Positions 24,621 through 37,644 of a stretch of DNA of 64,000 nt are shown here, one piece after another. Both the position numbers and the translations under genes were made by a program. Source of the stretch: Actinomycetes bacterium. GTDB lineage: Bacteria; Planctomycetota; Phycisphaerae; JAACET01. The DNA is taken from contig JAUXAG010000003.1 in the NCBI GenBank assembly GCA_030614915.1, positions 62,001-126,000 of the forward strand, given 5' to 3'. The notes under the pieces were generated by a model. It made no database searches and was not told the origin of the DNA. It saw only the letters and a list, made by a program, of their open reading frames with translations. Each line of letters opens with the position of its first letter. Position 1 is the stretch's first letter.

Positions 24621-26597
24621 ATGCCCATCCACAGAAAACTCCAGCCGCTGCCCATAACCGCCGTTGAGCCACGGGGCTGGCTGCGCCGTTACCTACGGAA
24701 GCAGACCCGCGGGCTCACCGGGCATCTGCAGGCAGCCGGCTTTCCGTTTAGTACAAAAGGATGGGCCGGGCCGAGAATGGCGCCCCCCAAAGAGGCGGCC
24801 CCGTGGTGGCCCTATGAGCAGTACGCCTACTGGATCGACGCAATGACCAGGTGCGGACACCTCCTGCGGAACAAATCTCTAATCAACAAGGCGGCTAAAA
24901 ACTTTGAGCATCTGCTCGAGCACGCCGATGCGGACGGCTATCTGGGGCCGAAGTTTCTAAAGCAGCCGAAAGAGCAGTACCGTTGGCCGCATACGGTGTT
25001 CTTCCGGGCGTTGATGGCCCATTATTCAGCGACCCGCGACCGCCGGATCATCTCGGCTTTGAAAAGGCACTATCTGTCCGATAGCTCAGAGCATTGCCGG
25101 GGCAGAGATGTCTGCAACGTTGAGATTATGCTCTGGCTATATGATAAGACTCAGGACAAACGGCTGTTGAATCGGGCCGGCAAGGCCTACGTCCAGTACA
25201 ACCGGATTACCGCTGCCGCTGGGCGGGCATCACAAGGGGCCTTATCCGCCGGGCTTGATACCACCGTCCAAGGCATGTTATCACCCACGAGGGGACGCTC
25301 GCATGGCGTTACCTATAATGAAATAGCTAAGCTCGGAGCTATTCTCTATATGTACACCGGCAAGAAGAAATATCTTGCGGCTACGGTCAATGCCTATCGC
25401 AAGATCGACAAGTTTCACATGCTGATTGACGGCGTCTGCAGCTCCACCGAGCAGCTCCGCGGGCGCGAGGCCCTGGACAGCCATGAGACCTGCGATATAG
25501 CCGACTATACCTGGAGCCTCGGCTTTCTGCTCATGGCCACCGGCCAAGCACAGTATGCGGATAAGATTGAGCGGGCCTGTTTCAATGCCGCGCCCGGTGC
25601 GGTTACCAGCGACTTTCGGGCCCTGCAGTATTTTTCGTGTCCCAATCAGGTCATTGCCGATCACTGCTCCAACCACAATCTCTTTCGCCGCGGCGGCCCG
25701 CGGATGTCCTACCGTCCAAACCACGACGTCGCCTGCTGCGCGGGGCAAGTCAACCGTATTATGCCAAACTTCGCAGCCAGGATGTGGCTAAGCGCCGCGC
25801 CGGACACGATAGTCGCCGCTATGTACGGCCCATCTCGCATTACAGCCAGGCTCGGCAAGCCGGCACATAAGTTTAGCATCGAGCAGCAGACGGATTACCC
25901 GTTTTCCGAGCGTATAGATTTTACCATTCACACCGCCAAGCCCATCAACTTCGCCTTGAGCCTGCGAATCCCCGGCTGGTGTCGCAAAGCCCGCCTGCTG
26001 ATCAACGGCAAACCTTCGCGAGCCAAACTCACCCCAGCTACCTTTGTAAAGATCAGGCGCACCTTCAAAAACAACGATCAGATCACCCTGATCCTGCCCA
26101 TGCAGATAAAACTCACTCGTTGGCCTAAAGGCGGCCTGGGCATTGAGCGCGGCCCGCTGGTTTATGCCCTGCCTATCGAAGAAGATCGGCAAATCGATAA
26201 GCGCACCAGCCCAGCCAATAAGAAATTCCCAGCCCTCAACCTTTACCCAGCCAGTCCTTGGAACTACGCCCTGGCCCTGGATTCCAAAAAACTAAAAAAG
26301 AACATCAAGGTTATTCAGCGACCAGTAAGTAATGACCCCTGGAGCCTCGAAGCCGCTCCGGTTGAGTTGCTCGTCCGGGCCCAGAAGGTTCGCAATTGGA
26401 AGATCGTCAGACGCAAGACCGTCGAGTCTTTTATTGATGGCCGAGTCCGGAAACTCAAAGGCCGTTTTGCCTTTACTCCGCCTCTTCCCGATCCCGCTAG
26501 CCTGCCTGGGCGGCTGGGAAAAAGATTGCAAACCATCCGCCTCGTACCTTATGGTTGTACAAACCTGAGGATCACTATCTTCCCCCATTGCCCGTAG
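24621..26597 (+). CDS. GH127/DUF1680-type glycoside hydrolase
   Basis: A 658-residue protein with an (alpha/alpha)6-barrel followed by beta domains. GH127 enzymes remove beta-L-arabinofuranose using a Zn-bound Cys nucleophile. Matching features: PRGWLRRYLRKQTRGLTGHL at the N-terminus, ETCDIADYTWSLGFLL, a later DVACCAGQVNR with the paired cysteines of the family, and RIERGPLVYA-like GIERGPLVYALP. No signal peptide is evident, so action on imported oligosaccharides is likely. The start at 24621 matches the family N-terminus. With the sugar isomerase at 5.4 kb it hints at plant- or algal-glycan use, although the two are not linked in an operon. Confidence 0.82.
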   Translation: MPIHRKLQPLPITAVEPRGWLRRYLRKQTRGLTGHLQAAGFPFSTKGWAGPRMAPPKEAAPWWPYEQYAYWIDAMTRCGHLLRNKSLINKAAKNFEHLLEHADADGYLGPKFLKQPKEQYRWPHTVFFRALMAHYSATRDRRIISALKRHYLSDSSEHCRGRDVCNVEIMLWLYDKTQDKRLLNRAGKAYVQYNRITAAAGRASQGALSAGLDTTVQGMLSPTRGRSHGVTYNEIAKLGAILYMYTGKKKYLAATVNAYRKIDKFHMLIDGVCSSTEQLRGREALDSHETCDIADYTWSLGFLLMATGQAQYADKIERACFNAAPGAVTSDFRALQYFSCPNQVIADHCSNHNLFRRGGPRMSYRPNHDVACCAGQVNRIMPNFAARMWLSAAPDTIVAAMYGPSRITARLGKPAHKFSIEQQTDYPFSERIDFTIHTAKPINFALSLRIPGWCRKARLLINGKPSRAKLTPATFVKIRRTFKNNDQITLILPMQIKLTRWPKGGLGIERGPLVYALPIEEDRQIDKRTSPANKKFPALNLYPASPWNYALALDSKKLKKNIKVIQRPVSNDPWSLEAAPVELLVRAQKVRNWKIVRRKTVESFIDGRVRKLKGRFAFTPPLPDPASLPGRLGKRLQTIRLVPYGCTNLRITIFPHCP

Positions 26598-26611
26598 ATT
26601 CTATTCTTTCC

Positions 26612-26747
26612 TGTCATCCTCGCGCAAGCGGGGATCCATCTTTTTTCCCGTCATTGCGAGGAGTCCCGATTTATCGGGGCGACGTGGCAATCTCGACTTT
26701 GGCAACAAGCCCGCAGGCAGGCTTATCGCCGCTTTGGCGGTAATCCA
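26612..26747. repeat. Cluster of dispersed palindromic repeats
   Basis: Two families sit side by side. First, TGTCATCC-tcgcgcaagcg-GGGATCCA (26612-26638) is the inverse of the TGGA...TGACA hairpin. Second, GTCATTGCGAGGAGTCCCG...GACGTGGCAATCTC (26650-26693), then CTTATCGCCGCTTTGGCGGTAATCC (26722-26746), parallels 21179-21231. They separate the GH127-like gene from the orphan nuclease-like gene. Confidence 0.85.
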
Positions 26748-26849
26748 GTCCTAGTTTTTCAGCGTTACTCTGTCACGCTAATATAGTACAATAGCAACTC
26801 ATGAACAAAGTCTAGCGATGACACACAAACAAGCTTATTGGTTCGCCAT

Positions 26850-28613
26850 ATGAAAGATAGCTTCAGATCAATGATTGCATTATGTCCTTGCTACAGAGCA
26901 CTTGAAGGAACAATGCCTAGTTTCAATGATCTTATAGAGAGACTAGAAAAGTTTTCCTGCGGGGATTGGCTTCACCAACTTGCGCGTCTGGCCACACTGT
27001 TGGGAGAATCGCGCATTCACGATAAAAAATATGCTAGGGTCTTCTGGGGGTTCTTTATTTCTCCATCTCGTAGTAAATCGATGGACGAGTTCTTTCGCAC
27101 GCAGCGACAGAATAACACGGAAGTTGTCCCTTTCCCGCCACGAGCTATAGGAATCCTAGCCGAGTTGGCGATTCTCTATGCTCCTTCTAGTGCGCCTAAG
27201 GTGATGGAATTTAAAGAGGGCGAGGATAGCGACGAACAGACGGTTTTTGACGCCTTTCTTATCCTTTGGGATCTAGTCGGAAAAGGTGTTAATCCAAGTG
27301 CGGATGAAGAATCCCGTATACAAAATGCTGCCGATATGGCTACCAGAGTGCAGCAGAGCCAGATTTCGAGTTTCGCAGAAGCAGCCCGGGCTCTGAGGCT
27401 TTACTTACACCGTTCAAAAGCTGTTCAAGCACAGAGCCGAGATTTGGCAAAAGCGTTTGAAGAGTCTACAGGCGTATCGCTAGTCCAATATCTTATGGGT
27501 GGATTTGGCCTTCTTGTTCATGAACAACAGAAGACTATTTCGGATTTAGTCGAACGGTGGGAAGGAATTCCTACAAGACCGGAAAACTTTAAGTTTTCAG
27601 GATACCCCGACGCTCCGGTAAAGGCATGTGAAGCCGTGCAAAGCTACTGCCGAGTTCGGAGAGGAACACTCGGCGAAATTCGGTGTGCAATCGAGAAGTA
27701 CGAACCTAAATGTGCGTCTAATTCCAAGCACATGGACCCTTCTGGATTCAATCTTATTGCTCTGCACAAGTACCCGTTGGTTGATTTAGAAGCTAGAGGA
27801 ACACGCTGTCTGTACTATCAAGGTCTTTCGGCCAGCCTTCTCCATGGAGTATATCATGCAGCTATCGACAAGTGGGTGTCAACATACGGGAAGGAAGGTG
27901 GCTCTCCCCAATACATCAACGGACTTTATGGTAAGATTTTTGAGGACTATGTTCTAGAGGTACTTGAACGTGTGGTAAATGGGCGTTTACTTAAAAGACC
28001 GAAGACAAGAAGCGGCAAAGAAAGAGAAGGAGCAGATGGAATTATTGAGTATGCAAACGGCATCATAGTTGTTGAGATAAAGGGATGGAAATACAACGGT
28101 ACTTCTCTATATGCCTTCAAAACGACAGAAGAATTTCTCGAAGAACTTGAGCAATCCGGCTTGGGGAAAGCGATACGACAAATGGAGCGTCATGTTCAGA
28201 GATGCCTGGATAATGATATAGAAGGTCTGAGACAATTTGACTGGGATTGTCATTATATCCAGCCCGTTATCGTGACGGACGCGTATATTCCATTCTTCCC
28301 TGGTGCTGGTAGGCTTCTAAATCCCAAATTGAATGTATTTGCAAAATATCCTTGTGTTAAAGCAGCGCAGATTCTGCATGTGACAGAGGTGGAGATGTTA
28401 CCGGATATTGCATCGAAAACTGGCAGTTCTATTTGGGATGTGTTAAAATGTTACGCTGCAGACCATCCTGACAGAGACATTCCATTTCGGAATTTTCTCA
28501 ATGAGTTATATGATATTAGCTATGATTACAGTACCGAGTTGGTGCAACAGGCTATCCGAGACTACGGCAGGTGGCTTGGACTTCGGGGCACTGTGTGGGA
28601 TCATAATAGTTGA
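26850..28613 (+). CDS. Orphan protein with PD-(D/E)xK-like nuclease region
   Basis: A protein of about 587 residues that I do not recognise as a whole. The first two thirds are mainly helical with no clear domain. From about residue 340 it looks like a restriction-endonuclease fold: YGKIFEDYVLEVLERV, then EGADGIIEYANGIIVVEIKG, where Asp (near 396) and E-x-K (near 409-411) fit the PD-(D/E)xK pattern. No partner gene is adjacent. Composition is AT-richer than its neighbours and a repeat cluster lies immediately upstream, so it is probably acquired; a defence function is plausible but unproven. Start uncertain: TTG 26838, ATG 26850 or ATG 26913 (with AAGGA close upstream). Confidence 0.7.
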   Translation: MKDSFRSMIALCPCYRALEGTMPSFNDLIERLEKFSCGDWLHQLARLATLLGESRIHDKKYARVFWGFFISPSRSKSMDEFFRTQRQNNTEVVPFPPRAIGILAELAILYAPSSAPKVMEFKEGEDSDEQTVFDAFLILWDLVGKGVNPSADEESRIQNAADMATRVQQSQISSFAEAARALRLYLHRSKAVQAQSRDLAKAFEESTGVSLVQYLMGGFGLLVHEQQKTISDLVERWEGIPTRPENFKFSGYPDAPVKACEAVQSYCRVRRGTLGEIRCAIEKYEPKCASNSKHMDPSGFNLIALHKYPLVDLEARGTRCLYYQGLSASLLHGVYHAAIDKWVSTYGKEGGSPQYINGLYGKIFEDYVLEVLERVVNGRLLKRPKTRSGKEREGADGIIEYANGIIVVEIKGWKYNGTSLYAFKTTEEFLEELEQSGLGKAIRQMERHVQRCLDNDIEGLRQFDWDCHYIQPVIVTDAYIPFFPGAGRLLNPKLNVFAKYPCVKAAQILHVTEVEMLPDIASKTGSSIWDVLKCYAADHPDRDIPFRNFLNELYDISYDYSTELVQQAIRDYGRWLGLRGTVWDHNS

Positions 28614-28795
28614 CACATAAGTAGCTCTATCTTCTTTGCGATCATGCTGCCGGTCCTGTGTGCCATCGCGTGCCCGGTCTGCTGCGATTCTTGTTTTGGT
28701 TTCAGACTGCTTCCGCTTGGGTACTAACTACGTTCTTAATTGTCGGCCTGACGCGCATAATCCGCCATTGGCTTTTCGCACCCAGTCGGAACGAA

Positions 28796-30085
28796 TTAGG
28801 AATGGGCCGAATGGCCCGGCGGCAGTGGTGGCTCAACAGGAGGCCTGCCCGGCTTAGCTGTGCGGATTTGGGGCTTGGCAAAGACTCCCTGCCAATCAAC
28901 TCGGCCGGTAGACTGCATCAGCACAAAGAGTGTGGCCACGGCCCCAATGACCACGGTCAAGCCGGTACGCCCGGGGTAAAAGAAGGCATAGCTAAAACCG
29001 ATCAGGTAGACGAGCTGAGCTAAGCCGACGTAGAGGACGGCAAACCTTACTCCGGCTACCAGGCGCATATAGCTGACCACCAGGAAAATGCTCACTGCGG
29101 CGCAAATCCAAAAGGCCCCGTGGATGTTGATTATGTCCACCAGATAGGCCAAAAGAATATGAAAGGCGAAGAATCCCGCTGAGATAAACATGTAGTGCAT
29201 AGGATGCAGCGGAATCTTCTTAAGCACCACAACGGTGAACAGCACGGTGAAAAAGAAGAGCAGACTTATCGGGGCAAACATACTCATCCGCGCAGCCAGG
29301 GGTCCGGCATTCGACCGGGAGGGCATCTCTATCCCGATGCCCTGACTCATGTGCACATCATTGAACCGCCAGGTGGCAATCAGCCCTTGGTCGTCATCGG
29401 TGGGCTTTGCCGGCGTGCTGGGACTCCTGGAACCTTTCAGATAGTCAATGTCCCGGAAATTGGTCTCGGCCGTCAGGGTAAAATCCTTAACCCGGATAGC
29501 CTCGTCTTTGCGGCTGGAAAGTGCATACTGCCAACGGTCTCGGCCTCTAGTGCTGTAGGAAACTCCCACGTAATGGGGCTCCTTATCAGCGGGCAGCTTC
29601 ACCAGCAGCGTATTTTCACGCCCTTTCGAGGAGTAGATCGGCTCGGTGGGCTTTTGGTCAATGGTAACGGATATCTTCTCAAAGAAATCGGCTTTGTCCG
29701 GCAGAGCGAAGACGAATGTTGCCCCGTCATTAATTGGATCGCTGACGGGTGCTTGCACGAGATATCGGCCGGAAAAGTCAACCGTATAGGTACTGAACCA
29801 CAACAGACCCTTATAACGATTGTGATGTTCGAATTGTACAGTGGCTTCGGTCTTGAGAGGTCGAATATGACTAGCCGAAGCCTCAGAACGTGATTTGTTC
29901 TGGCCGGAAAGGACGTAAGGGGCGGATTGCACCAACGCCCTGGGTCCCCAAAGATTGTTCACCTCCTTGCTGAGCGAATCTTCCAGAGTAGCTGTGCGAT
30001 AATCCAGGGTTCTGCCCAGAACTATCCAGGCAGTAGAAACCGCGAAGAAAATCAGAGCAATCGCAAAAAGCTTTTGTGATGACAT
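28796..30085 (-). CDS. CreD-like inner membrane protein
   Basis: A 429-residue protein with one N-terminal membrane segment (about 6-24), a beta-rich periplasmic region to about 275, then a block of about five or six segments. The order KKIPLHPMHYMFISAGFFAFH, further helices and a final LFVLMQSTGRVDW matches the layout of CreD-family proteins (LHPxxY...; TRxxDW). In enterobacteria CreD belongs to the CreBC regulon, but no two-component genes are here. The C-terminus is Pro-rich. It converges on the orphan nuclease-like gene; the 180-base gap between them holds no recognisable gene. Confidence 0.72.
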   Translation of the reverse strand: MSSQKLFAIALIFFAVSTAWIVLGRTLDYRTATLEDSLSKEVNNLWGPRALVQSAPYVLSGQNKSRSEASASHIRPLKTEATVQFEHHNRYKGLLWFSTYTVDFSGRYLVQAPVSDPINDGATFVFALPDKADFFEKISVTIDQKPTEPIYSSKGRENTLLVKLPADKEPHYVGVSYSTRGRDRWQYALSSRKDEAIRVKDFTLTAETNFRDIDYLKGSRSPSTPAKPTDDDQGLIATWRFNDVHMSQGIGIEMPSRSNAGPLAARMSMFAPISLLFFFTVLFTVVVLKKIPLHPMHYMFISAGFFAFHILLAYLVDIINIHGAFWICAAVSIFLVVSYMRLVAGVRFAVLYVGLAQLVYLIGFSYAFFYPGRTGLTVVIGAVATLFVLMQSTGRVDWQGVFAKPQIRTAKPGRPPVEPPLPPGHSAHS

Positions 30086-30431
30086 GGCTGGCTCCTAATT
30101 GTAGGCCCTGGTTTTTTTCCCAACATAGCATCCTTTACGAATCGGAACAATAGTTGGTTTGACTTTATTCGGAGAATTCCTCCCTAATCTGCCGAGGCGC
30201 TTGGGCTACGGCGCATCTGCCATAATCCGCCGTTAAGGTGTAGGATTTTGTCCCACCCGGATGGGTTTTTCCAATACTTGCTTACCTCATTGTCCCACCG
30301 GATCCGGGGACTTGTCGGGGGTGTCAACTTGGCAGGCCAGGCACTATTTCGGCTGGATTGGCAGTAGAAGCACAATCGGGGCCGTTTTCATAACGAATTA
30401 GCATACAAGGAGTTAGAGCACGCATCGCCTT

Positions 30432-30448
30432 CCGGCACGGCCTTTGCA
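30432..30448 (+). promoter_or_regulatory. Sigma-54-type (-24/-12) promoter
   Basis: CCGGCACGGCCTTTGCA matches the RpoN consensus TGGCACG-N4-TTGCA at nearly every position, with GG (30434-30435) and GC (30446-30447) separated by the required ten bases. It points toward groEL, 134 bases ahead of the groEL start, in the 496-base gap 30086-30581. A bound activator would be expected upstream. The only other item seen in this gap is a short hairpin at 30534-30551. Confidence 0.6.
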
Positions 30449-30533
30449 TACTCCGCAAGAGGACGTGGTAGGTCTGTCCTTCTATCTGGACAGCTCGAAC
30501 TTGTGGAAATCATAACGGTGCCCGCCAAGCTTG

Positions 30534-30551
30534 TCCCTGCGAAGGCAGGGA
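30534..30551. repeat. Hairpin in groEL leader
   Basis: TCCCTGC-gaag-GCAGGGA forms a 7-bp stem ending 15 bases before the groEL Shine-Dalgarno. It resembles the dispersed CCCTGC/GCAGGG repeat at 53668-53696 but lacks the TGGA and TGACA ends. It could be a remnant of that family or a leader structure. Confidence 0.45.
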
Positions 30552-30581
30552 GCTCCGGAGCGGGCAAAGGAGGCTAAGTGT

Positions 30582-32273
<1,692 letters not shown>

Positions 32274-32341
32274 GCGACTGTGGATTTGAAAAAAACAAGA
32301 TTGCAACTAATTAAAAAATCAGGCGTGGAGGACACACAAAG

Positions 32342-34350
<2,009 letters not shown>

Positions 34351-34525
34351 GAATGTAAAAATCAAAATGTAGAAATCAAAATTACATATCAAAATGCAAA
34401 ATGACAAGAAAAGGCTGCAGACCGGAGGCTGGAGGCTGTAGGAAATCAAGAACCATCTTCCTCCAGCCTACAGTCTGCAGTCTTGAGCCTGTTTGGATTT
34501 TGATCTTTGATATTTCAACGGCGGG
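34351..34525. repeat. Imperfect inverted-repeat element after groEL2
   Basis: The 271-base gap before dnaJ holds nested inverted repeats: CTGCAGAC (34415-34422) with GTCTGCAG (34473-34480), and GGCTGGAGG (34427-34435) with CCTCCAGCC (34460-34468). Outside these are ATCAAAAT-type repeats on the left (34355-34400) and their inverse, ATTTTGAT, on the right (about 34497-34504). The arrangement resembles a small palindromic or MITE-like sequence; no terminator T-run is present. Confidence 0.55.
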
Positions 34526-34621
34526 TCGGCGTGTTTTGTAACCTTCGAGCCGTCGCTATCCTTTGAGGAAAAACAAGTTTCCAAGGCTAAGGTTTGGGCA
34601 AAAGGATAGAACCGGGCAAGT

Positions 34622-35743
34622 ATGGCCGAACAACGGGATTACTACGAGGTACTTGGGGTCAATAGAGAGGCCACAGCCGATGAGATCAAGTTGGCTTATC
34701 GGCGGATGGCCATGAAGTATCACCCGGATCGCAATCGGGACAACCCCCAGGCCGACGCTAAGTTCAAGGCCTGCTCGGAAGCCTACGAGGTGCTCAGCGA
34801 TCCGGAGAAGCGCAGCCGTTACGACCGCTTCGGGCACGAGGGTCTGCGGGGGGTAAGCCTGCACGACTTTTCGCACATGGGCTTCGAAGATATCTTCAGT
34901 ATGTTCAATGACATTCTGGGAGGGGGGCTCTTCGGGGGCCGGGCACGGGGAGGTGTGCAACGGGGATACGATCTGGAAAGCAGCGTGGAGTTGAGCTTGA
35001 ACGAGGTGGCCGACGGCGTCGAACGCACCCTGGAATACAAAAGGCAGGATTATTGCGAGAATTGCAAGGGCAACGGATCCCAGCCGGGCAGCCAGCCTCA
35101 AACCTGCCGAACCTGCGCGGGCAGCGGCCAGGTTCGCCAGGGCGGATTGGGCGGATTCTTCCAGATGGTGCGGACCTGCCCGACCTGCGAGGGGCGAGGC
35201 AGAGTGATAGTTGAGAAGTGTCGCAAGTGCCGAGGCACGGGTCGGCAGATGAAGCAGCGGACGGTTACGGTAAGAATCCCCGCCGGAGTCCACGACGGCC
35301 AAGCGGTGCGCTTGAGCGGTGAGGGCGAAGCCGGTCAGCACGGAGCCCCCCGCGGAGACCTGTACTGCTATGTCAAGATAAAGGAGCATCCATTTCTGCT
35401 GCGGGACGGCGATAACCTGCTGTGCGAGTTGCCGGTAAGCTTTGCCTTAAGCGCCCTGGGAGGAACAGTGGAAGTACCGACCCTGGAGGGAATAGAAGAA
35501 TTGGATGTTACCGGCGGGACGCAGCCGGGGGATACCATAAAGATACGGAACAAGGGTCTGCCTCGCCTGGGGCGATCCGGCAGAGGAGATTTGTACGTGC
35601 GGATAGTGGTGGAGATACCCCGCAAGCTGAACAAACGGGAGAAACAATTACTGGAAGAGTTCCGGCAAATAGAACAGAAGAACAATAATTTTCCGCAAAC
35701 CAAACGTTTTCTGGAGAAGCTCAAAGGTTATTTCTGCAAGTAG
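34622..35743 (+). CDS. dnaJ: Chaperone DnaJ
   Basis: A 373-residue Hsp40 that stimulates DnaK. The J domain is at residues 1-70 with HPDRN; a Gly/Phe-rich linker follows ([12 protein letters not shown]). Four zinc-binding CxxCxGxG repeats are visible: [24 protein letters not shown] and CRKCRGTG. C-terminal substrate-binding domains complete a type I DnaJ. It is followed 27 bases later by grpE. dnaK is not in the window, so the DnaK machine is split or dnaK lies elsewhere. Confidence 0.95.
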   Translation: MAEQRDYYEVLGVNREATADEIKLAYRRMAMKYHPDRNRDNPQADAKFKACSEAYEVLSDPEKRSRYDRFGHEGLRGVSLHDFSHMGFEDIFSMFNDILGGGLFGGRARGGVQRGYDLESSVELSLNEVADGVERTLEYKRQDYCENCKGNGSQPGSQPQTCRTCAGSGQVRQGGLGGFFQMVRTCPTCEGRGRVIVEKCRKCRGTGRQMKQRTVTVRIPAGVHDGQAVRLSGEGEAGQHGAPRGDLYCYVKIKEHPFLLRDGDNLLCELPVSFALSALGGTVEVPTLEGIEELDVTGGTQPGDTIKIRNKGLPRLGRSGRGDLYVRIVVEIPRKLNKREKQLLEEFRQIEQKNNNFPQTKRFLEKLKGYFCK

Positions 35744-35770
35744 AGGCAATATCAATAACGGAAAAAGCTC

Positions 35771-36370
35771 ATGCTCAAACGCAAAGAAGACACAGAGAAA
35801 CAACAGGTCAATGCAAAAGAACCTGCTCCGGACGAGTCGGGCTCGCAGGCTAAGGCTAAGATAAGCCACAGGAAGAAGGATCTTTTGGCCAAGCTGCAGC
35901 GGGTGACGGCGGACTTTGCCAACTATCAGAAGCGGATGACCCGCAATACGGAGGAGACGCGGCAGTGGGCCAGGGCGGAGATAATCAAGAACATTTTGCC
36001 GGCAATTGACGACTTCGAGCAGGCTCTGGAGGCCGGCAAAACGGCCCAGGACGTGCAGAGTCTGTTGGAGGGATTCAAGCTGGTACACGATCATTTATTG
36101 GCTATGCTGGGCAATCAGCAGGTCCAGACAATCGCGACCGAGGGGCAAAAGTTCGACCCGGTGGTCCACGAAGCAATGCTGCATCAGGAATCGGCCGAAC
36201 ATGAGCCGGGCACGGTCATGGCAGAATTGCGCAAGGGCTATACCATGAATGGCCGAACCCTGCGGCCGGCCAGAGTGACGGTCAGCAAAAGTCCCGGCGA
36301 GAAAGAGCCAGCCCCAACGGAAGAGCTCAATCAAACCACCGACCAGCAGAACAACGACTCGCTGGATTGA
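35771..36370 (+). CDS. grpE: Nucleotide exchange factor GrpE
   Basis: A 199-residue GrpE. The charged N-terminal tail is followed by a coiled coil (KKDLLAKLQRVTADFANYQKRM) and the C-terminal beta domain (GQKFDPVVHEAMLHQ, VMAELRKGYTMNGRTLRPARVTVS), the hallmark of the family. It releases ADP from DnaK. The stop lies 31 bases before the UroD-like gene, which has its own strong Shine-Dalgarno. Confidence 0.93.
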   Translation: MLKRKEDTEKQQVNAKEPAPDESGSQAKAKISHRKKDLLAKLQRVTADFANYQKRMTRNTEETRQWARAEIIKNILPAIDDFEQALEAGKTAQDVQSLLEGFKLVHDHLLAMLGNQQVQTIATEGQKFDPVVHEAMLHQESAEHEPGTVMAELRKGYTMNGRTLRPARVTVSKSPGEKEPAPTEELNQTTDQQNNDSLD

Positions 36371-36401
36371 TATCCATGTCAAGATCTTGTAAGGAGCGGC
36401 T

Positions 36402-37628
36402 ATGACCTCACGCGAACGAGTGGCCAAAGCCCTGAATTTTGAAAAGCCGGATCGTGTACCGATCGACTTGGGGGCGATGCGAGCCAGCGGTATCGCCGCG
36501 GTGACTTATGAGAAGCTCAAAAAGCGAATGGGGCTGGAGAGCCCGATCAAGCTCGTGGACTCAATGCAGCTTCTGGCAGAAGTGGAAACGGAACTGCTGG
36601 AGCACTTTCACATCGATGTGGTGCCCCTGGACGTGAGTCTGGGAGTATGGCCGCTGAGCCAGGCGAGCGAGGGTGTCCAAAAGCGACTGTTCTCCGGGAC
36701 GAAGGTGTACTTTCCGCCGGGAACGAATATCAGGGAAGAGCCGAACGGAGATTGGCTGATGTGCGACGAGAAGGGCGAAGGCTTCGCTGGGATGCCCAAG
36801 GACGGCTACTATTTCGACTTCATGCGTCCAACTATGGCGGGCCAAATAGATCCGGATAAGTTTCGGCCGCGTGACACAATTCCCGATGAAGAACTCCAGG
36901 CCCTGCAGACCATGGCCAAACATCTCTACAACAACACCGACAAGGCTATTCTGGGCTGGGGAGGATCAATTTCGCTAATAGGACTTAGCGCCTTGCTTGG
37001 CGATAACATTACGCAGGGTTCGCTGGATACCTGGCTGGCAATGCTGATGACCGAAAAGCAGACAGCTCAGGAGATGATGGGCCGGGCTGTGGACGCGGCC
37101 ATAAAGTGTTTGGGGCAATACAACCAGGCGGTGGGAGATTACTGCATGGTCTGGGGGGTGGCTTCGGATGATGCCGGAACCCAACGTAGCGAGTTGATGT
37201 CTCCGGAGCTATTTTCCGAGATGATCAAGCCTCACTACAAACGTCTGTGCGACTGGGTGCACGCCAATACGAACTGGAAGACCTTCCTGCACTCCTGTGG
37301 TTGTATCCACGACTACATCGACCATTGGATCGAGGCTGGCATCGACGTGCTCAATCCGGTACAGATATCCGCGGCCAAAATGGAGCCCAAGCGGCTTGTG
37401 GAAGAGTTCGGCGGCCGTGTTGTATTCTGGGGCGGAGGCTGCGATACCCAGAAGGTTCTGCCGCTGGGTACGCCCGAAGAAATTCGCGAACATGTGCGGG
37501 AGAATATCAGAACTTTCAATGCCAATGGTGGCTATGTCTTCACTCAGGTACACAACATTCAGGCTAACGTGCCTGCCGAGAACATCGAAGCGATGTTGGC
37601 TGCTGCCTACGAATTCGGAACTTGCTGA
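36402..37628 (+). CDS. Uroporphyrinogen decarboxylase-like methyltransferase
   Basis: A 408-residue TIM-barrel protein of the UroD/MtaA/CmuA superfamily. RVAKALNFEKPDRVPID is the family N-terminus; HSCGCIHDYIDHWIEAGIDVLNPVQ and FWGGGCDTQKVLPLGTPEEI resemble the zinc and substrate region of corrinoid-dependent methyltransferases, not true HemE, whose N-terminal Arg/Asp signature is absent. Such proteins often move methyl groups to or from corrinoid proteins in anaerobes. A RACE-type corrinoid activator is encoded at 46473-48389 in this window. The start has AAGGAG six bases upstream, and a creatininase-family gene follows after 16 bases. Confidence 0.8.
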   Translation: MTSRERVAKALNFEKPDRVPIDLGAMRASGIAAVTYEKLKKRMGLESPIKLVDSMQLLAEVETELLEHFHIDVVPLDVSLGVWPLSQASEGVQKRLFSGTKVYFPPGTNIREEPNGDWLMCDEKGEGFAGMPKDGYYFDFMRPTMAGQIDPDKFRPRDTIPDEELQALQTMAKHLYNNTDKAILGWGGSISLIGLSALLGDNITQGSLDTWLAMLMTEKQTAQEMMGRAVDAAIKCLGQYNQAVGDYCMVWGVASDDAGTQRSELMSPELFSEMIKPHYKRLCDWVHANTNWKTFLHSCGCIHDYIDHWIEAGIDVLNPVQISAAKMEPKRLVEEFGGRVVFWGGGCDTQKVLPLGTPEEIREHVRENIRTFNANGGYVFTQVHNIQANVPAENIEAMLAAAYEFGTC

Positions 37629-37644
37629 ATAGAGCAAATGCCCC

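Noticed and set aside
28658-28780. A hydrophobic reading frame (FLFWFQTASAWVLTTFLIVG) between the orphan nuclease and CreD-like genes
   Set aside because: No start signal and no family match; the frame runs on into antisense of the CreD-like gene. It could be a decayed membrane gene but the evidence is too thin.
30401-30427. TTAGCATAC-N9-GAGCACGCA as a CIRCE (HrcA) operator upstream of groEL
   Set aside because: The left arm matches the CIRCE consensus at 7 of 9 bases but the right arm at only about 5 of 9, and the two arms are not complementary; the sigma-54-type site is a better explanation for control here.
36402-37628. UroD-like protein as heme-pathway HemE
   Set aside because: The N-terminal Arg/Asp signature of HemE is missing and zinc-site-like motifs typical of methyltransferase relatives are present.
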